Source: Ruminococcaceae bacterium AM07-15
Lineage (GTDB): Bacteria > Bacillota > Clostridia > Oscillospirales > Butyricicoccaceae
Reading direction: 5' to 3'
DNA length: 64,000 nucleotides
Assembly (NCBI GenBank): GCA_003477405.1
Contig: QUDE01000017.1
Coordinates: 7,825 to 71,824, forward strand
The translations under genes were made by a program, and so were the position numbers. Shown piece after piece: positions 22,996-31,355 of this stretch. How positions within the stretch are numbered: position 1 is the first letter of the stretch; each line of letters begins with the position of its first letter. The notes beneath the pieces are model-generated. The model did not search any database and had not been told where the DNA came from. It saw nothing but the letters and a program-made list of their open reading frames with translations.

Positions 22996-23838
22996 CTAGG
23001 CCTTTTTAATGAATGCAGCGCCTACGGCTCCCGGCCCTGCATGGGTGCCCACAGTGCTGCCGATCTCCGCCCAATCATACTGGGACACCGGCAATTTTTC
23101 CAGCACCTTCTGGGCAAACTTTCCACACAGTTCCGGTGCGGCGGTGTGACCGAACATCACCATGTGCTCCGGGTCCAGCCCTTCTGCTTCTATCCGGGAA
23201 ACGATCCAGTCCAGCGCCGGTCCCAGCCCCCGTACTTTTGCCACAGACTCCACTTTACCCTCCTGCACAGAGATCAGCGGCTTGATATTGAGCAGTCCGC
23301 CCAGAGCCGCAGCTGCGCCGGAAAGTCTGCCTCCCAAGCGGAGATACTTCAATGTATCCACAGCGGCATACAGACGCACCTTATGGCGCAGCTCCTCCAG
23401 CGCTGCTCCGATCTCCTGGGCGCTTTTCCCCGCATCCCGCATGGCCGCGGCTTCCCGCACCAGCAGTCCCAGACCAAAGGTAACCGTGCGGCTGTCCACC
23501 AGAACGATCCCCTCTTCTCCCAGCATCTGCTGGGCCACCCGGGCCGACTGGAAGGTGCCGCTCAGATCGGAAGAAAGGAAAATCCCCACCAGGGTATCTC
23601 CCTGCTCCCGGGCCGCACCGAAAACCTTTTCGAACACATCCGGGTTGATCTGAGCTGTTTGGGGCAGCTGCTGGCTTTCTTCCAGCTTGTTATAAAACTC
23701 CGCTGGGTTCATGGTGACGCCGTCCACAAACTCTTCCTCCCCAAAGCGGACGGTAAGCGGAATGACTTCCACGCCCAACTGCCGGGCCTGCTGCTGGGAT
23801 AAATCGCTGGTGCTATCGGTGAAAATGCGCACAGACAT
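22996..23838 (-). CDS. DegV-family fatty-acid-binding protein
   Basis: A 280-residue DegV/FakB-type protein with FTDSTSDLS at the N-terminus, EVIPLTVRFGEEEF, and SSDLSGTFQSARVA as the second ligand-binding loop. Family members bind a fatty acid and present it to the FakA kinase for phosphorylation and entry into phospholipid synthesis. No fakA is in the window. Directly upstream (36 bp) is a MarR regulator with a FabT-like operator, so the pair may form a fatty-acid uptake and sensing unit. Confidence 0.92.
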   Translation of the reverse strand: MSVRIFTDSTSDLSQQQARQLGVEVIPLTVRFGEEEFVDGVTMNPAEFYNKLEESQQLPQTAQINPDVFEKVFGAAREQGDTLVGIFLSSDLSGTFQSARVAQQMLGEEGIVLVDSRTVTFGLGLLVREAAAMRDAGKSAQEIGAALEELRHKVRLYAAVDTLKYLRLGGRLSGAAAALGGLLNIKPLISVQEGKVESVAKVRGLGPALDWIVSRIEAEGLDPEHMVMFGHTAAPELCGKFAQKVLEKLPVSQYDWAEIGSTVGTHAGPGAVGAAFIKKA

Positions 23839-23874
23839 AAAAATTCCCCTCTCTTTTCCACAATCAAAGCCTGT

Positions 23875-24324
23875 TTATTGATACGAACGCAGGTAGTCCT
23901 GTACCGCCCCCAAAGCCCGCATCAAAACGGCCATCTCCTCCGGAGACAGGACGCCGGCAATCTTTTCCACCAAATCCCGGTGGAAATTTTCATGGATCTG
24001 CTGAGCACGCAGGGCTTTGTCCGTCAAAGAGAGCAAAACCACCCGCCGGTCGGTGGGGTCCTGCTGACGCTCCACATATCCCTTTTTCTCCAGGCTGTTG
24101 ATGGCCACTGTCAATGTTCCAGTGGTCACACCCAACCTTTGGGCCACGGCCGTTGTCCGCCTCTCCCGCATACTTTTACCGGCGCAGATGGCCTCGATAA
24201 TATGCATATCCCTCACAGAGATCTCCTGGGCCTCCCCAGAGCACAAGGCATTTCCTTCAATTTTCAAAATTTCATTGAAAAGCCCCACCAAAAACTCATT
24301 GAGATTTTCCAAATATCCCGCCAT
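23875..24324 (-). CDS. MarR-family regulator (FabT-like)
   Basis: A 149-residue winged-helix dimer of the MarR family: ISVRDMHIIEAI, then TTAVAQRLGVTTGTLTVAI as recognition helix and RQQDPTDRRVVLLSLT as wing. The sequence is of the type of FabT, the fatty-acid synthesis repressor of Firmicutes, and its own promoter overlaps TTTGATATTCAAA, which is close to the FabT box. fab genes are not adjacent here. Next gene is degV, a fatty-acid-binding protein, which supports a lipid-related role. Confidence 0.8.
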   Translation of the reverse strand: MAGYLENLNEFLVGLFNEILKIEGNALCSGEAQEISVRDMHIIEAICAGKSMRERRTTAVAQRLGVTTGTLTVAINSLEKKGYVERQQDPTDRRVVLLSLTDKALRAQQIHENFHRDLVEKIAGVLSPEEMAVLMRALGAVQDYLRSYQ

Positions 24325-24361
24325 CTTTCCGCCCCTTTCGTTGTCCTTGTCGATTGTTTTA

Positions 24362-24411
24362 TTTGATATTCAAACAGACCGAAGTATACCATGCCGTAAA
24401 AAGCCCGTCAA
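24362..24411 (-). promoter_or_regulatory. Promoter and FabT-box-like operator of the MarR-DegV operon
   Basis: Minus-strand TTGACG (24406-24411), 17 bp, TATACT (24383-24388); TTTGA-TAT-TCAAA (24362-24374) sits just downstream of the start of transcription, ideal for autorepression. Confidence 0.75.
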
Positions 24412-24522
24412 CTGAAAACAGATAAATTTGTGAATAGGTTCCTGTTTTTTCGGAAAAACTATCACTGCGGTCCGAAACGCCGGCCAGCGGCAAGCCCGGC
24501 CGCAGAAAGGAAGACGATTGAT

Positions 24523-24831
24523 ATGACAAATCTGCAATGCGGCGTCAGTTCCTGCGCCAACAATGCCCAGGGCTGCTGCTGCCTTCAGGGCATCGAAGTA
24601 GGCGGCACCCAGGCCAGCCAGTGTGCCGACACCTGCTGCGCTTCTTTCCAGCCCCAAAGCAGCGCTATGCAAAACGGCCCTTCCCAGGGCACACCCCACC
24701 CCAACTGTCAGATTTCCTGTGCGGCTCAGAACTGCACCTATAATACAGGCGGCAGCTGTACCGCCGCTCAGGTCACCGTGCGCAGCGGCCCGGGCCAGCA
24801 GACCGAATGCGCCACCTTCCGCCAGAAATAA
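24523..24831 (+). CDS. Cys-rich DUF1540 protein
   Basis: A 102-residue protein with two DUF1540-type Cys motifs: CGVSSCANNAQGCCCLQ...CADTCCASF at the N-terminus and CAAQNCTYNTGGSCTA...C at the C-terminus. These probably bind zinc or iron. DUF1540 proteins occur in spore-formers and some are expressed in sporulation; no function is established. The start at 24523 has AAAGGAAG upstream; an earlier in-frame ATG adds a basic, unrelated stretch. Confidence 0.85.
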   Translation: MTNLQCGVSSCANNAQGCCCLQGIEVGGTQASQCADTCCASFQPQSSAMQNGPSQGTPHPNCQISCAAQNCTYNTGGSCTAAQVTVRSGPGQQTECATFRQK

Positions 24832-24912
24832 GTCTTTCTCCCTTGCTCCGAAACGATCCTTCTTCTGCTTTTTCCACATCTTTTCTCTTCTAAAAGACTA
24901 AATGAGCATTGT

Positions 24913-24946
24913 GAAAAAAAGCGGCGCCGGTCTTCCGGCGCCGCTT
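24913..24946 (-). terminator. Terminator after the second MarR gene
   Basis: AAAGCGGCGCCGG-AAGA-CCGGCGCCGCTTTTTTT on the minus strand. Confidence 0.9.
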
Positions 24947-24958
24947 TGTGCCTGTTTC

Positions 24959-25501
24959 TTATTCTTCCCGGCCAGACTCCTCTTCCAAAGAAGATTCCCG
25001 GCCGCATTTTTCCCGCATGCTGTTTTCCCGCTTCTTCCGCAGATAACCATACATACAAGCCAGCACTTCATAAAACTGTTCCACTGCTTGTTCTCCCTTT
25101 TCCGCCGCCAGCATAGCGTCAAAGGCCGCGCCGTGTTCCACATCGTAAGCTTTGTGGTAATCGCTGAGCTGCTGGCCGCTGGGAGTGGCATACAGCAATG
25201 TGCGGCTTCCATTGTCCGCCGCTTTGCGTTTTTCCACCAAGCCCTTTTCTTCCAAGCGCTTGACCACCTGGGAAATGGCGCTTTTTGTCCGGTTTCCCCG
25301 CTGGGACAACTCGGTGACCGTGATTCCCGGATGATCGGCAATGCGGGTGAGCATATGCACCTCCGTCATGGAGTAGCTCTCCCCCGTACCATAATCCCGG
25401 GAAATATTGGTCCTTTCATAATAGGTGGAGACAAAATCGAAAATCAGATCTGTCCTCCCATATTCAGACAGATCCAATGGCTTTTTTTCTTCTTCCTGCA
25501 T
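24959..25501 (-). CDS. MarR-family regulator
   Basis: A 180-residue MarR-type winged helix: SMTEVHMLTRIADHPGITVT, recognition helix NRTKSAISQVVKRLEEKGLV and wing DNGSRTLLYATPSG. The C-terminus ends in a charged tail (REKCGRESSLEEESGREE) longer than usual. The promoter at 25523-25551 is TTGACA-17-TAGGAT. No target gene is adjacent; downstream is a terminator, so it is monocistronic and its regulon is elsewhere. Confidence 0.88.
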   Translation of the reverse strand: MQEEEKKPLDLSEYGRTDLIFDFVSTYYERTNISRDYGTGESYSMTEVHMLTRIADHPGITVTELSQRGNRTKSAISQVVKRLEEKGLVEKRKAADNGSRTLLYATPSGQQLSDYHKAYDVEHGAAFDAMLAAEKGEQAVEQFYEVLACMYGYLRKKRENSMREKCGRESSLEEESGREE

Positions 25502-25522
25502 GGTTCCGCCCCTCTCGCTACC

Positions 25523-25551
25523 ATCCTACCCCAGGCATGGTGATTTGTCAA
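25523..25551 (-). promoter_or_regulatory. Promoter of the second MarR gene
   Basis: Minus-strand TTGACA (25546-25551), 17-bp spacer, TAGGAT (25523-25528). Confidence 0.6.
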
Positions 25552-25587
25552 GAAAATGTCAATGAAATCTGAAAACTGTTCTGCTCA

Positions 25588-25622
25588 GAAAAAAGCCGGG
25601 GTTTTCGCCCCGGCTTTTTTGT
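25588..25622 (-). terminator. Terminator after the peptide-binding lipoprotein gene
   Basis: AAAAAAGCCGGGG-CGAAAA-CCCCGGCTTTTTT on the minus strand. Confidence 0.92.
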
Positions 25623-25654
25623 TGTTGATTGGAATTGTTTCTCAATTCAAAGGC

Positions 25655-27187
25655 TTATTCGCCCCAAGAAACATTCTGCCAGAAGATTGTGCCGCCGTCG
25701 GTGATTTCCACACCCTGCAGGCGAGCATCAAAAGCTCTCATGGAGATGGGCTGATAGATGGGGGCCTGAGAGCAGATCTCATTGAGCAGAGCGGACAGTT
25801 CTTCCATGATGGGCTTTCTCTCAGCCGCATCCACGGTAACCTTCGCCTTGTCGATGAGAGCATCCACTTCCGGATTGTTCAGACGGGTCTTGTTGGAAGC
25901 ATTGATGGAGGAGCTATGATACACACCTACCACATAGCCCAGCAGGCTGTCAGAAGAATAACCGCCGATAGCCGCTGTGTAATTGCCTTCGGCTGTGGCC
26001 GACAGATAAGTGGCCAGGTCCATGCTCTCGATTTCGCAGTTGATGCCGATTTCCTTCAGGTTGGCCTGAATCACTTCACCGGCCCGCTTCTTGGTGTCGT
26101 CAGAGCAGATGATGGAGAACTTGATGGAGGCGGGATCCACACCGGATTTCTCCAGCCATTCCTTAGCCTTCTCTACATCATAGGTATCGGCGTTCTCTTC
26201 GGTAGCGCCCTCAAAGTTCATGGGCATCTGGGAGAGAGCAGGAGTAGCCATACCATTGTAGGCCACGGTAACAACGCTTTCTTTGTCGATGGCGGTGTTG
26301 ATGGCGTGACGCACATCCTGGTTATCCAGGCCGGGGGTCTCGTTGTTCAGCATCAGCCAAGTCAGGTTGGTGGCGTTGTAATCGATAACTGTCAGATCAT
26401 CATTGCCCTTCAAACGATCGGCATCCATGGCTTCCACTTCAATGATGAAGTCGATTTCGCCGGCTTCCAGAGCGATGGTACGGGAAGAGCCTTCGGGGAT
26501 GATCTTCCAAGTCATGTTCTTAATGGAAGGAGCGCCTTCAAAGTAATCTTCAAAAGCTTCGAACTCCAGGCTGTCGCCCCGGTTCCACTTGACAAACTTA
26601 TAAGGGCCGGTGCCGATGGGATCGGAGTTAAAGTCATGGCCTTCGTCGATCAGCTTTTTGGGCACGACAGCGTTACCATGGGAAGTCAGGTTGCTCAGGA
26701 CCATGGCATCGGGGCCGTCGGTCTTGATTTCAACAGTCAGATCGTCCACCTTGGAGATGGAGATAAAGTTCTTATTATACAGATTGACTTCAGCAAAACC
26801 CTGGGCCCACTGGAGGGAAGCGACCACATCGTCAGCAGTCATGGTATCGCCGTTATGGAATTTGACGCCTTCCTTAATCTTAAAGTGCCAGGTGCTGTCA
26901 TCCACATTTTCATAAGAATCCACCAGATCAGGAACCGGTTCCAGATCCATACTGGTTTTGAACAGGGTGTTGTAGGTGAGAATATTCATATAAGAGCCAG
27001 CCACCGCATTGTGCTCCGTGGGAGACAAAGAGGGAGTCTCGCCCATGGTGGCAATGACAATACTGTCTTTCTTGCCGCCCTCTTCTTTACCGCTGTTCTT
27101 CTTGCCCTCATCACTGGAGCAACCGGCCAACAGGCCAGAGGCCATCACTGTGGCCAGCAGGAAGCTGAGTATTCTTTTTTTCTTCAT
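25655..27187 (-). CDS. ABC transporter substrate-binding lipoprotein, family 5 (peptide/nickel type)
   Basis: A 510-residue lipoprotein. Residues 1-22 form a lipoprotein signal with lipobox LLAGC. The mature part has the SBP family 5 pattern: DLVDSYENVDDSTWHFKIKEG, VKFHNGDTMTADDVVASL and DPIGTGPYKFVKW. It would bind oligopeptides or similar ligands on the outer face of the membrane. No permease or ATPase gene is nearby, so it is an orphan that must pair with a distant transporter or act as a sensor. ATG 27187 has GAGG and AAGG upstream. Promoter at 27280-27308. Confidence 0.93.
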   Translation of the reverse strand: MKKKRILSFLLATVMASGLLAGCSSDEGKKNSGKEEGGKKDSIVIATMGETPSLSPTEHNAVAGSYMNILTYNTLFKTSMDLEPVPDLVDSYENVDDSTWHFKIKEGVKFHNGDTMTADDVVASLQWAQGFAEVNLYNKNFISISKVDDLTVEIKTDGPDAMVLSNLTSHGNAVVPKKLIDEGHDFNSDPIGTGPYKFVKWNRGDSLEFEAFEDYFEGAPSIKNMTWKIIPEGSSRTIALEAGEIDFIIEVEAMDADRLKGNDDLTVIDYNATNLTWLMLNNETPGLDNQDVRHAINTAIDKESVVTVAYNGMATPALSQMPMNFEGATEENADTYDVEKAKEWLEKSGVDPASIKFSIICSDDTKKRAGEVIQANLKEIGINCEIESMDLATYLSATAEGNYTAAIGGYSSDSLLGYVVGVYHSSSINASNKTRLNNPEVDALIDKAKVTVDAAERKPIMEELSALLNEICSQAPIYQPISMRAFDARLQGVEITDGGTIFWQNVSWGE

Positions 27188-27279
27188 ACCTTTCACCTCA
27201 TTTTCATCGTTTCACCTGCAAAACACAGGTGACAGCTTGGGGTTGGTCTCCGGATTTTGTCTTCCATTGACTGACTTTC

Positions 27280-27308
27280 ATTATAGACTTCTGGTTGGTT
27301 GCTGTCAA
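27280..27308 (-). promoter_or_regulatory. Consensus promoter of the peptide-binding lipoprotein gene
   Basis: Minus-strand TTGACA (27303-27308), 17-bp spacer, TATAAT (27280-27285), with a long A/T-rich upstream region that may act as an UP element. CACCTG...CAGGTG (27213-27231) can form a small hairpin in the leader. Confidence 0.9.
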
Positions 27309-27577
27309 AAATTAAAAAACAATAAATTCCTATTTTTTATCTTCTTTCTCCTTTCAATTTTTGTATATTTTTGCGCACTTTATCTTTTTAAAATGGAGAA
27401 TTTGCACAAATTTATATGCTTTCATTCCCCCGGAATCAAAACTTCTTTTAAACATTTTTCACAAATTCAATGTGGTATCTTTTGTTTTTTGAAGCTATTT
27501 TATCCAGTTTTTCAAATTTCATTTGCATATTTTCAACATTTGTGAAATCTTTTAATAATATTTTTTATTCAAAAGCG
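27309..27577. other. A/T-rich intergenic stretch without genes
   Basis: About 270 bp, strikingly A/T-rich in a GC-rich neighbourhood, between the lipoprotein promoter and the MerR terminator. No convincing ORF with a ribosome site, RNA or repeat is seen. It may be an UP element, a protein-bound region or a scar of an old insertion. Confidence 0.5.
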
Positions 27578-27605
27578 AATAAAAAGATGCGCAGCTGCGC
27601 ATCCT
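27578..27605 (-). terminator. Terminator after the MerR gene
   Basis: GATGCGCA-GC-TGCGCATC followed by TTTTTATT on the minus strand. Confidence 0.85.
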
Positions 27606-27606
27606 T

Positions 27607-28011
27607 TTACTTCATATTCTTTTCCGATTCCTGGGAGGGAAATAAGCGCCGCTCGGCAGGAATAACCCACTTTTCATAGTTTTCTATTTTGGCATCCAGC
27701 CGCTGCAAAGTCTGTTCCATTTCATGAATGCGGCTGCACAGTCTCTGGCGCTGTTCCACGAGAAGCTGCTTCCGCTGCTCCCTGGTGCTCTCTCCCTGAC
27801 GAAACAGCGCCACATACTCGATCAGGGCCTCCACGGCTACGCCGGCGTTGCGCATGCATTTGATAAACTCCACCCAGCTGCAAGACTCTTCATCATAATC
27901 CCGAAGTCCACTTTGGGTGCGAGGCACCGGCGGAATCAAACCAATGCGTTCATAATAGCGCAGTGTATCCACCGACAAATCATATTTCTGCGCCGCTTCT
28001 CCAATGGTCAT
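27607..28011 (-). CDS. MerR-family regulator
   Basis: A 134-residue MerR-type protein: MTIGEAAQKYDLSVDTLRYY is the winged-helix start and RTQSGLRDYDEES the wing, followed by a coiled-coil dimerisation helix. It has no Cys effector site, and resembles the AdhR/YfmP-like group that senses aldehydes or other electrophiles. GGAGG precedes ATG 28011. Its promoter has the 19-bp spacer and dyad typical of MerR regulation, so it most likely controls itself. The downstream gene is separated by a terminator. Confidence 0.9.
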   Translation of the reverse strand: MTIGEAAQKYDLSVDTLRYYERIGLIPPVPRTQSGLRDYDEESCSWVEFIKCMRNAGVAVEALIEYVALFRQGESTREQRKQLLVEQRQRLCSRIHEMEQTLQRLDAKIENYEKWVIPAERRLFPSQESEKNMK

Positions 28012-28040
28012 GCCTTTCCCTCCCGGCTTTTCTTTTTCCC

Positions 28041-28071
28041 ATTGTACTCCCTGGAGCTTACTCCAGGTCAA
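28041..28071 (-). promoter_or_regulatory. MerR-type promoter with 19-bp spacer and dyad
   Basis: Minus-strand TTGACC (28066-28071), 19-bp spacer, TACAAT (28041-28046). The dyad CTGGAG-TAAG-CTCCAG (28051-28066) fills the spacer, the classic MerR activator arrangement. Confidence 0.9.
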
Positions 28072-28086
28072 GCGGACCGCTCCGGC

Positions 28087-28503
28087 TTATTGATTGTGGA
28101 ACAGCCTTTCTTCGATCTGAGCAATGGTCACCTGCTCCAGGCGATCCAGGCAGATCCCATTGAGCTGGCTGCAAATATCGTCCATCACTCCAGCCATTCC
28201 CGAAGCCACCTGACATTTGATGTCTTCCCCGCCGGAATGCCAGGAGCATTCCACAAAGGTGGTTTCCACCGCCTCGGCCACTTGACGCAGTGTCACCTGG
28301 TGAGGGTCCTTCTGAAAGCGATAGCCTCCTTCGCTTCCCTCCCTCGTCTCCACCAGCCCAGCCCGTTTCAGCTTGGCCAGCACCTTCCGCACCCGAGCCG
28401 GATTGGTGCAAATGTTGGAGGCCATCTTTTCGCTGGACAGCATGGTGCCCATATGATTCAAATAAACCAATGCATGAACGGCAATGGTGTATTCCCCTGT
28501 CAT
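28087..28503 (-). CDS. Rrf2-family regulator
   Basis: A 138-residue Rrf2-type winged helix: TGEYTIAVHALVYLNHMG at the N-terminus, SSEKMASNICTNPARVRKVL as recognition part and EGSEGGYRFQKDP as wing. Cys residues in VECSWHSGGEDIKC and further on (DDICSQLNGIC) might hold an iron-sulfur cluster, but the spacing differs from IscR/NsrR. ATG 28503 has AAGGAG upstream and overlaps the ogt stop by 4 bp, so the two genes are co-translated. Confidence 0.85.
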   Translation of the reverse strand: MTGEYTIAVHALVYLNHMGTMLSSEKMASNICTNPARVRKVLAKLKRAGLVETREGSEGGYRFQKDPHQVTLRQVAEAVETTFVECSWHSGGEDIKCQVASGMAGVMDDICSQLNGICLDRLEQVTIAQIEERLFHNQ

Positions 28504-28994
28504 CTTTCCTTCTCCTTTCCCAGCTGCCGGGGCAGCGCCCCTTCCAAGTGCAGCAGTTTCTTTTTTTGTTCTACGCCTCCGGCATAACCCCGCAGTACCC
28601 CTGCGGCCCCTACCACCCGATGGCAGGGAATGAAAATGGAAATGGGATTGCGGCCATTGGCCTGCCCAACGGCCCGAGCGGCCAAAGGCCGGCCCACCAT
28701 CTGGGCCAACTGGCCATAAGTGATGGTGGTCCCATAGGGGATCTGCCTGAGCGCCTGCCACACCTGGCGCTGAAACTCCGTACCCTGAGGATGCAAAGGC
28801 AGATCAAATTCCTTTCTCTTTCCCTCCAGATACTCCTGCAGCTGCCGGGCGGCTTCCTCCAAAAGAGGGGTGCTCTCTTCCACAAAAGCATCGGGGCGCA
28901 CCGAACCTCCCAAAAACACATTGGTAATGGCCCCGCCCTCCTGGGCGATACCCACCCGGCCCAAAAAAGTATCCAGAAATATGGCCTGTTTCAC
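28500..28994 (-). CDS. ogt: Methylated-DNA--[protein]-cysteine S-methyltransferase
   Basis: A 164-residue suicide repair protein that removes O6-methylguanine. The active site FIPCHRVVGA (Cys124) and GTEFQRQVWQALRQIPYGTT are present; the N-terminal domain is short as in Ogt. The hydrophobic LRGYAGGVEQKKKLLHLEGA tail is typical. It shares a message with the Rrf2 regulator and follows the GDPD gene by 14 bp. Confidence 0.95.
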   Translation of the reverse strand: MKQAIFLDTFLGRVGIAQEGGAITNVFLGGSVRPDAFVEESTPLLEEAARQLQEYLEGKRKEFDLPLHPQGTEFQRQVWQALRQIPYGTTITYGQLAQMVGRPLAARAVGQANGRNPISIFIPCHRVVGAAGVLRGYAGGVEQKKKLLHLEGALPRQLGKEKER

Positions 28995-29008
28995 ATCTGT
29001 CCTCTTTT

Positions 29009-30808
29009 CTATTCCAGCAAATCGTTTACTTCATCCAACATCACAGCAGGCGCTGTGGGATAGCCAAAGAACACCGGCGTCCAGAATTCCAGCAGCAGGC
29101 TTTGATCGCCCGACTCCAGGAAATACTGAACCAAATAGGGATTGTCGGTGACAATACCGTCAGGCTGACAATAAATAGCCCGGCGGATGCCCCATTCGCT
29201 GTTGGCCGTCCAGGTATAGGCCTCCTTGCCAGCAGCATGGATCTGGGACACCAGCAAAGGATTGAGGAATGTATACTGAATGCTGTATCCATCTACATAA
29301 TCGATATTATATTGATCGCCATAAAGAAGAGAAGTGATATAGATTGTTTTGATCTCCGGCGCGATCTCCTTCACCCGTTCCAAGGTCTCCAAATCCATGG
29401 AAGCAATGGAGCAGCGCTCCTCTGCCTGGTTCTTCCGGATGAGGGCCACCGTTCGCTCTACCAAAGACCGTTCGTTTCCGGTGACCTTCAGCTCGATCAT
29501 CAGATCCAGCTTTTTCCCCGCTACCTTGATGGCCTCATCCAGTGTGGGAATGGGCTCCACCAGATTGAGCTTCTGCACATCCTCATAAGTCACATCCCAC
29601 ACCTGGGCGTCGTAACCGGTGGTGCGGCGCAGCGAGGTATCGTGGAGCAAAATCAAAGTGCCGTCACTGGTCTGGCGGATGTCGATCTCTGCAATGGCCG
29701 ACCCGCTGGCTTTGGCTGCCCGCAAAGCGGCCAGCGTGTTTTCCGGCGCCAACTGTGCGCCGCCCCGGTGAGCCACTACCTGGATCTGGGTCTCCGGCCA
29801 ATAAAATACCTGACCGCCCAGCTCGGTTTCACTGAAAATAGCCAGAGCCGCAAGCCCCAGCGCAATGGAGACCAGACGCAGGATCTGGGACAGCCTCCGT
29901 CTCTGCTTTCCCTGAGGCTGCCGGTCTCCCCGGAACCGGTGGTACAGCACCGTGGTAAGGGCAAAGAACACCACGGAGAAAAGCACAAAAACACCAATAC
30001 GCCCCAATCGGCTCCAGGCCAGATAGTCCAGCTGAAAAACCGAACGGGCTTCGTCGGTATCATAGCGGAAGTTGGCCACTCCGGCTGTAATATACACAGC
30101 CACCAAATAGAGCACCAGTGCTCCCAGGCCGATCCTCAGAAAATAGCGGACCACCTGATTCAAAGCCTGTTTTTTATGCCGTCTCAGAATACTGCAGCTG
30201 CTCTCCCACGCCTGTGAGAAATTGGCTCCATCGGCCATGGCCTGAAAACCAAAAAGGAACCAGAACAACGCCGCAGCCAGCAGCAGGATCAGCAGCACAA
30301 ACAGCCCCCACACCCAACTGTGTTCTTGGGCCAGGCTGAGGAAGGAGGTGACGATCTGCCCTGCAATGCCCATATTGCCGGTGAACGGCGCCATCAGCAC
30401 TGGCAGTGCCGCTGTCAAACCAAGGATCAGCGGCAGGTTGGCCCACCGAAACAGCCGCACGGAGCGGAGAAAAGCCTTTCCCAGAAGTTTGAGAAACGAA
30501 GAGCTTTCCCGCCGCCAGGCTCGTTCACAGGCCAAAGTCAAGGTCATCATCTCAAAATAAAAATACCACAAAAACAGCAGAAGCCAAAGAAAGCTCACCA
30601 CCGCTGCGGCGGGACTTTCGGTCATGGCCCGCAAGGTCTGCTTGGTGACGGTCTCCAGCTCGGAGGTACGGAGCATCCGGGCCGATATGCCACGAAACAA
30701 CGGCAAAAGCAGCAAAAACCCTGCCATTTTATGTGCCAACTCAAAACAGAGCAAATATCCCCAGTCCCATACCAGGACCTGCCACACCGGCCTTTTTTCC
30801 CTCTCCAT
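29009..30808 (-). CDS. Membrane glycerophosphodiester phosphodiesterase
   Basis: A 599-residue protein. Residues 1-335 hold about seven or eight membrane segments (DUF-type GDPD membrane domain). Residues 340-580 are a GDPD TIM barrel: VAHRGGAQLAPENTLAAL, AEIDIRQTSDGTLILLHD and DLMIELKVTG carry the acid and His metal ligands. The family hydrolyses glycerophosphodiesters, giving glycerol-3-phosphate and an alcohol, from lipid or teichoic acid turnover; the barrel probably faces the outside. Promoter at 30862-30890; it may lead the ogt-Rrf2 genes. Confidence 0.9.
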   Translation of the reverse strand: MEREKRPVWQVLVWDWGYLLCFELAHKMAGFLLLLPLFRGISARMLRTSELETVTKQTLRAMTESPAAAVVSFLWLLLFLWYFYFEMMTLTLACERAWRRESSSFLKLLGKAFLRSVRLFRWANLPLILGLTAALPVLMAPFTGNMGIAGQIVTSFLSLAQEHSWVWGLFVLLILLLAAALFWFLFGFQAMADGANFSQAWESSCSILRRHKKQALNQVVRYFLRIGLGALVLYLVAVYITAGVANFRYDTDEARSVFQLDYLAWSRLGRIGVFVLFSVVFFALTTVLYHRFRGDRQPQGKQRRRLSQILRLVSIALGLAALAIFSETELGGQVFYWPETQIQVVAHRGGAQLAPENTLAALRAAKASGSAIAEIDIRQTSDGTLILLHDTSLRRTTGYDAQVWDVTYEDVQKLNLVEPIPTLDEAIKVAGKKLDLMIELKVTGNERSLVERTVALIRKNQAEERCSIASMDLETLERVKEIAPEIKTIYITSLLYGDQYNIDYVDGYSIQYTFLNPLLVSQIHAAGKEAYTWTANSEWGIRRAIYCQPDGIVTDNPYLVQYFLESGDQSLLLEFWTPVFFGYPTAPAVMLDEVNDLLE

Positions 30809-30861
30809 TTTTCCCGCTCCCTCGCCTCACGGCTCCCAAATAATCAAAACGCTGATTTTAT

Positions 30862-30890
30862 ATTATACACCGTTTCCTCGTTCGGTTCAA
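30862..30890 (-). promoter_or_regulatory. Promoter of the GDPD-ogt-Rrf2 genes
   Basis: Minus-strand TTGAAC (30885-30890), 17-bp spacer, TATAAT (30862-30867). Confidence 0.8.
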
Positions 30891-30952
30891 CTTGCAAACG
30901 CTGTTTCCCGCGCTTCCTGAGAAAGTCTGAAATGTTTTCTATTCCAGTGCAT

Positions 30953-30990
30953 AAAAAATCCACAAGCTCTCAAGAAAGCTTGTGGATTTT
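30953..30990 (-). terminator. Terminator after the small membrane protein pair
   Basis: AAAATCCACAAGCT-(loop)-AGCTTGTGGATTTTTTATG on the minus strand; about 75 bp past the last stop. Confidence 0.9.
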
Positions 30991-31066
30991 GGAACAACGA
31001 TAAAACATTTATGGCACCAAAAAACAAAGGGGCAACCGCTTCCCTGTTTTACGGTCTGACTTTGAT

Positions 31067-31342
31067 TCAAATATCTTTTGCTTTCATCTTGGCGATTTCT
31101 TTTTTCTTCGCAACTTCATGGCCTTCGGCCCACATCAAAAAAACAATCACTGTAGGAAACAAAATTGTTTTCCAGTCCTCTGCCAAATTGATCATACCAT
31201 TGAAGAAGAGCACGGCCAAAAAGATAATCCACGCAAAAGGGATAATTCCGCCCACATACCAATATTTCGGCGGACGGCGACAGGCCCAATAATGAAATAC
31301 GATCACAACGAGGGCAATCACCAACGAAATTGCTGCCTTCAT
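31067..31342 (-). CDS. Small membrane protein (paralogue 2)
   Basis: A 91-residue protein with three hydrophobic segments (AISLVIALVVIVFHYWAC, GGIIPFAWIIFLAVLFF and ILFPTVIVFLMW) and a charged tail KKKEIAKMKAKDI. It is clearly a relative of the next gene upstream, whose tail is KEMERMRAKDM, so the pair arose by duplication. GGAGG lies 8 bp before ATG 31342. Function unknown; the DUF2089 regulator in the same operon probably controls it. Confidence 0.7.
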   Translation of the reverse strand: MKAAISLVIALVVIVFHYWACRRPPKYWYVGGIIPFAWIIFLAVLFFNGMINLAEDWKTILFPTVIVFLMWAEGHEVAKKKEIAKMKAKDI

Positions 31343-31355
31343 CAAATTTACCTCC

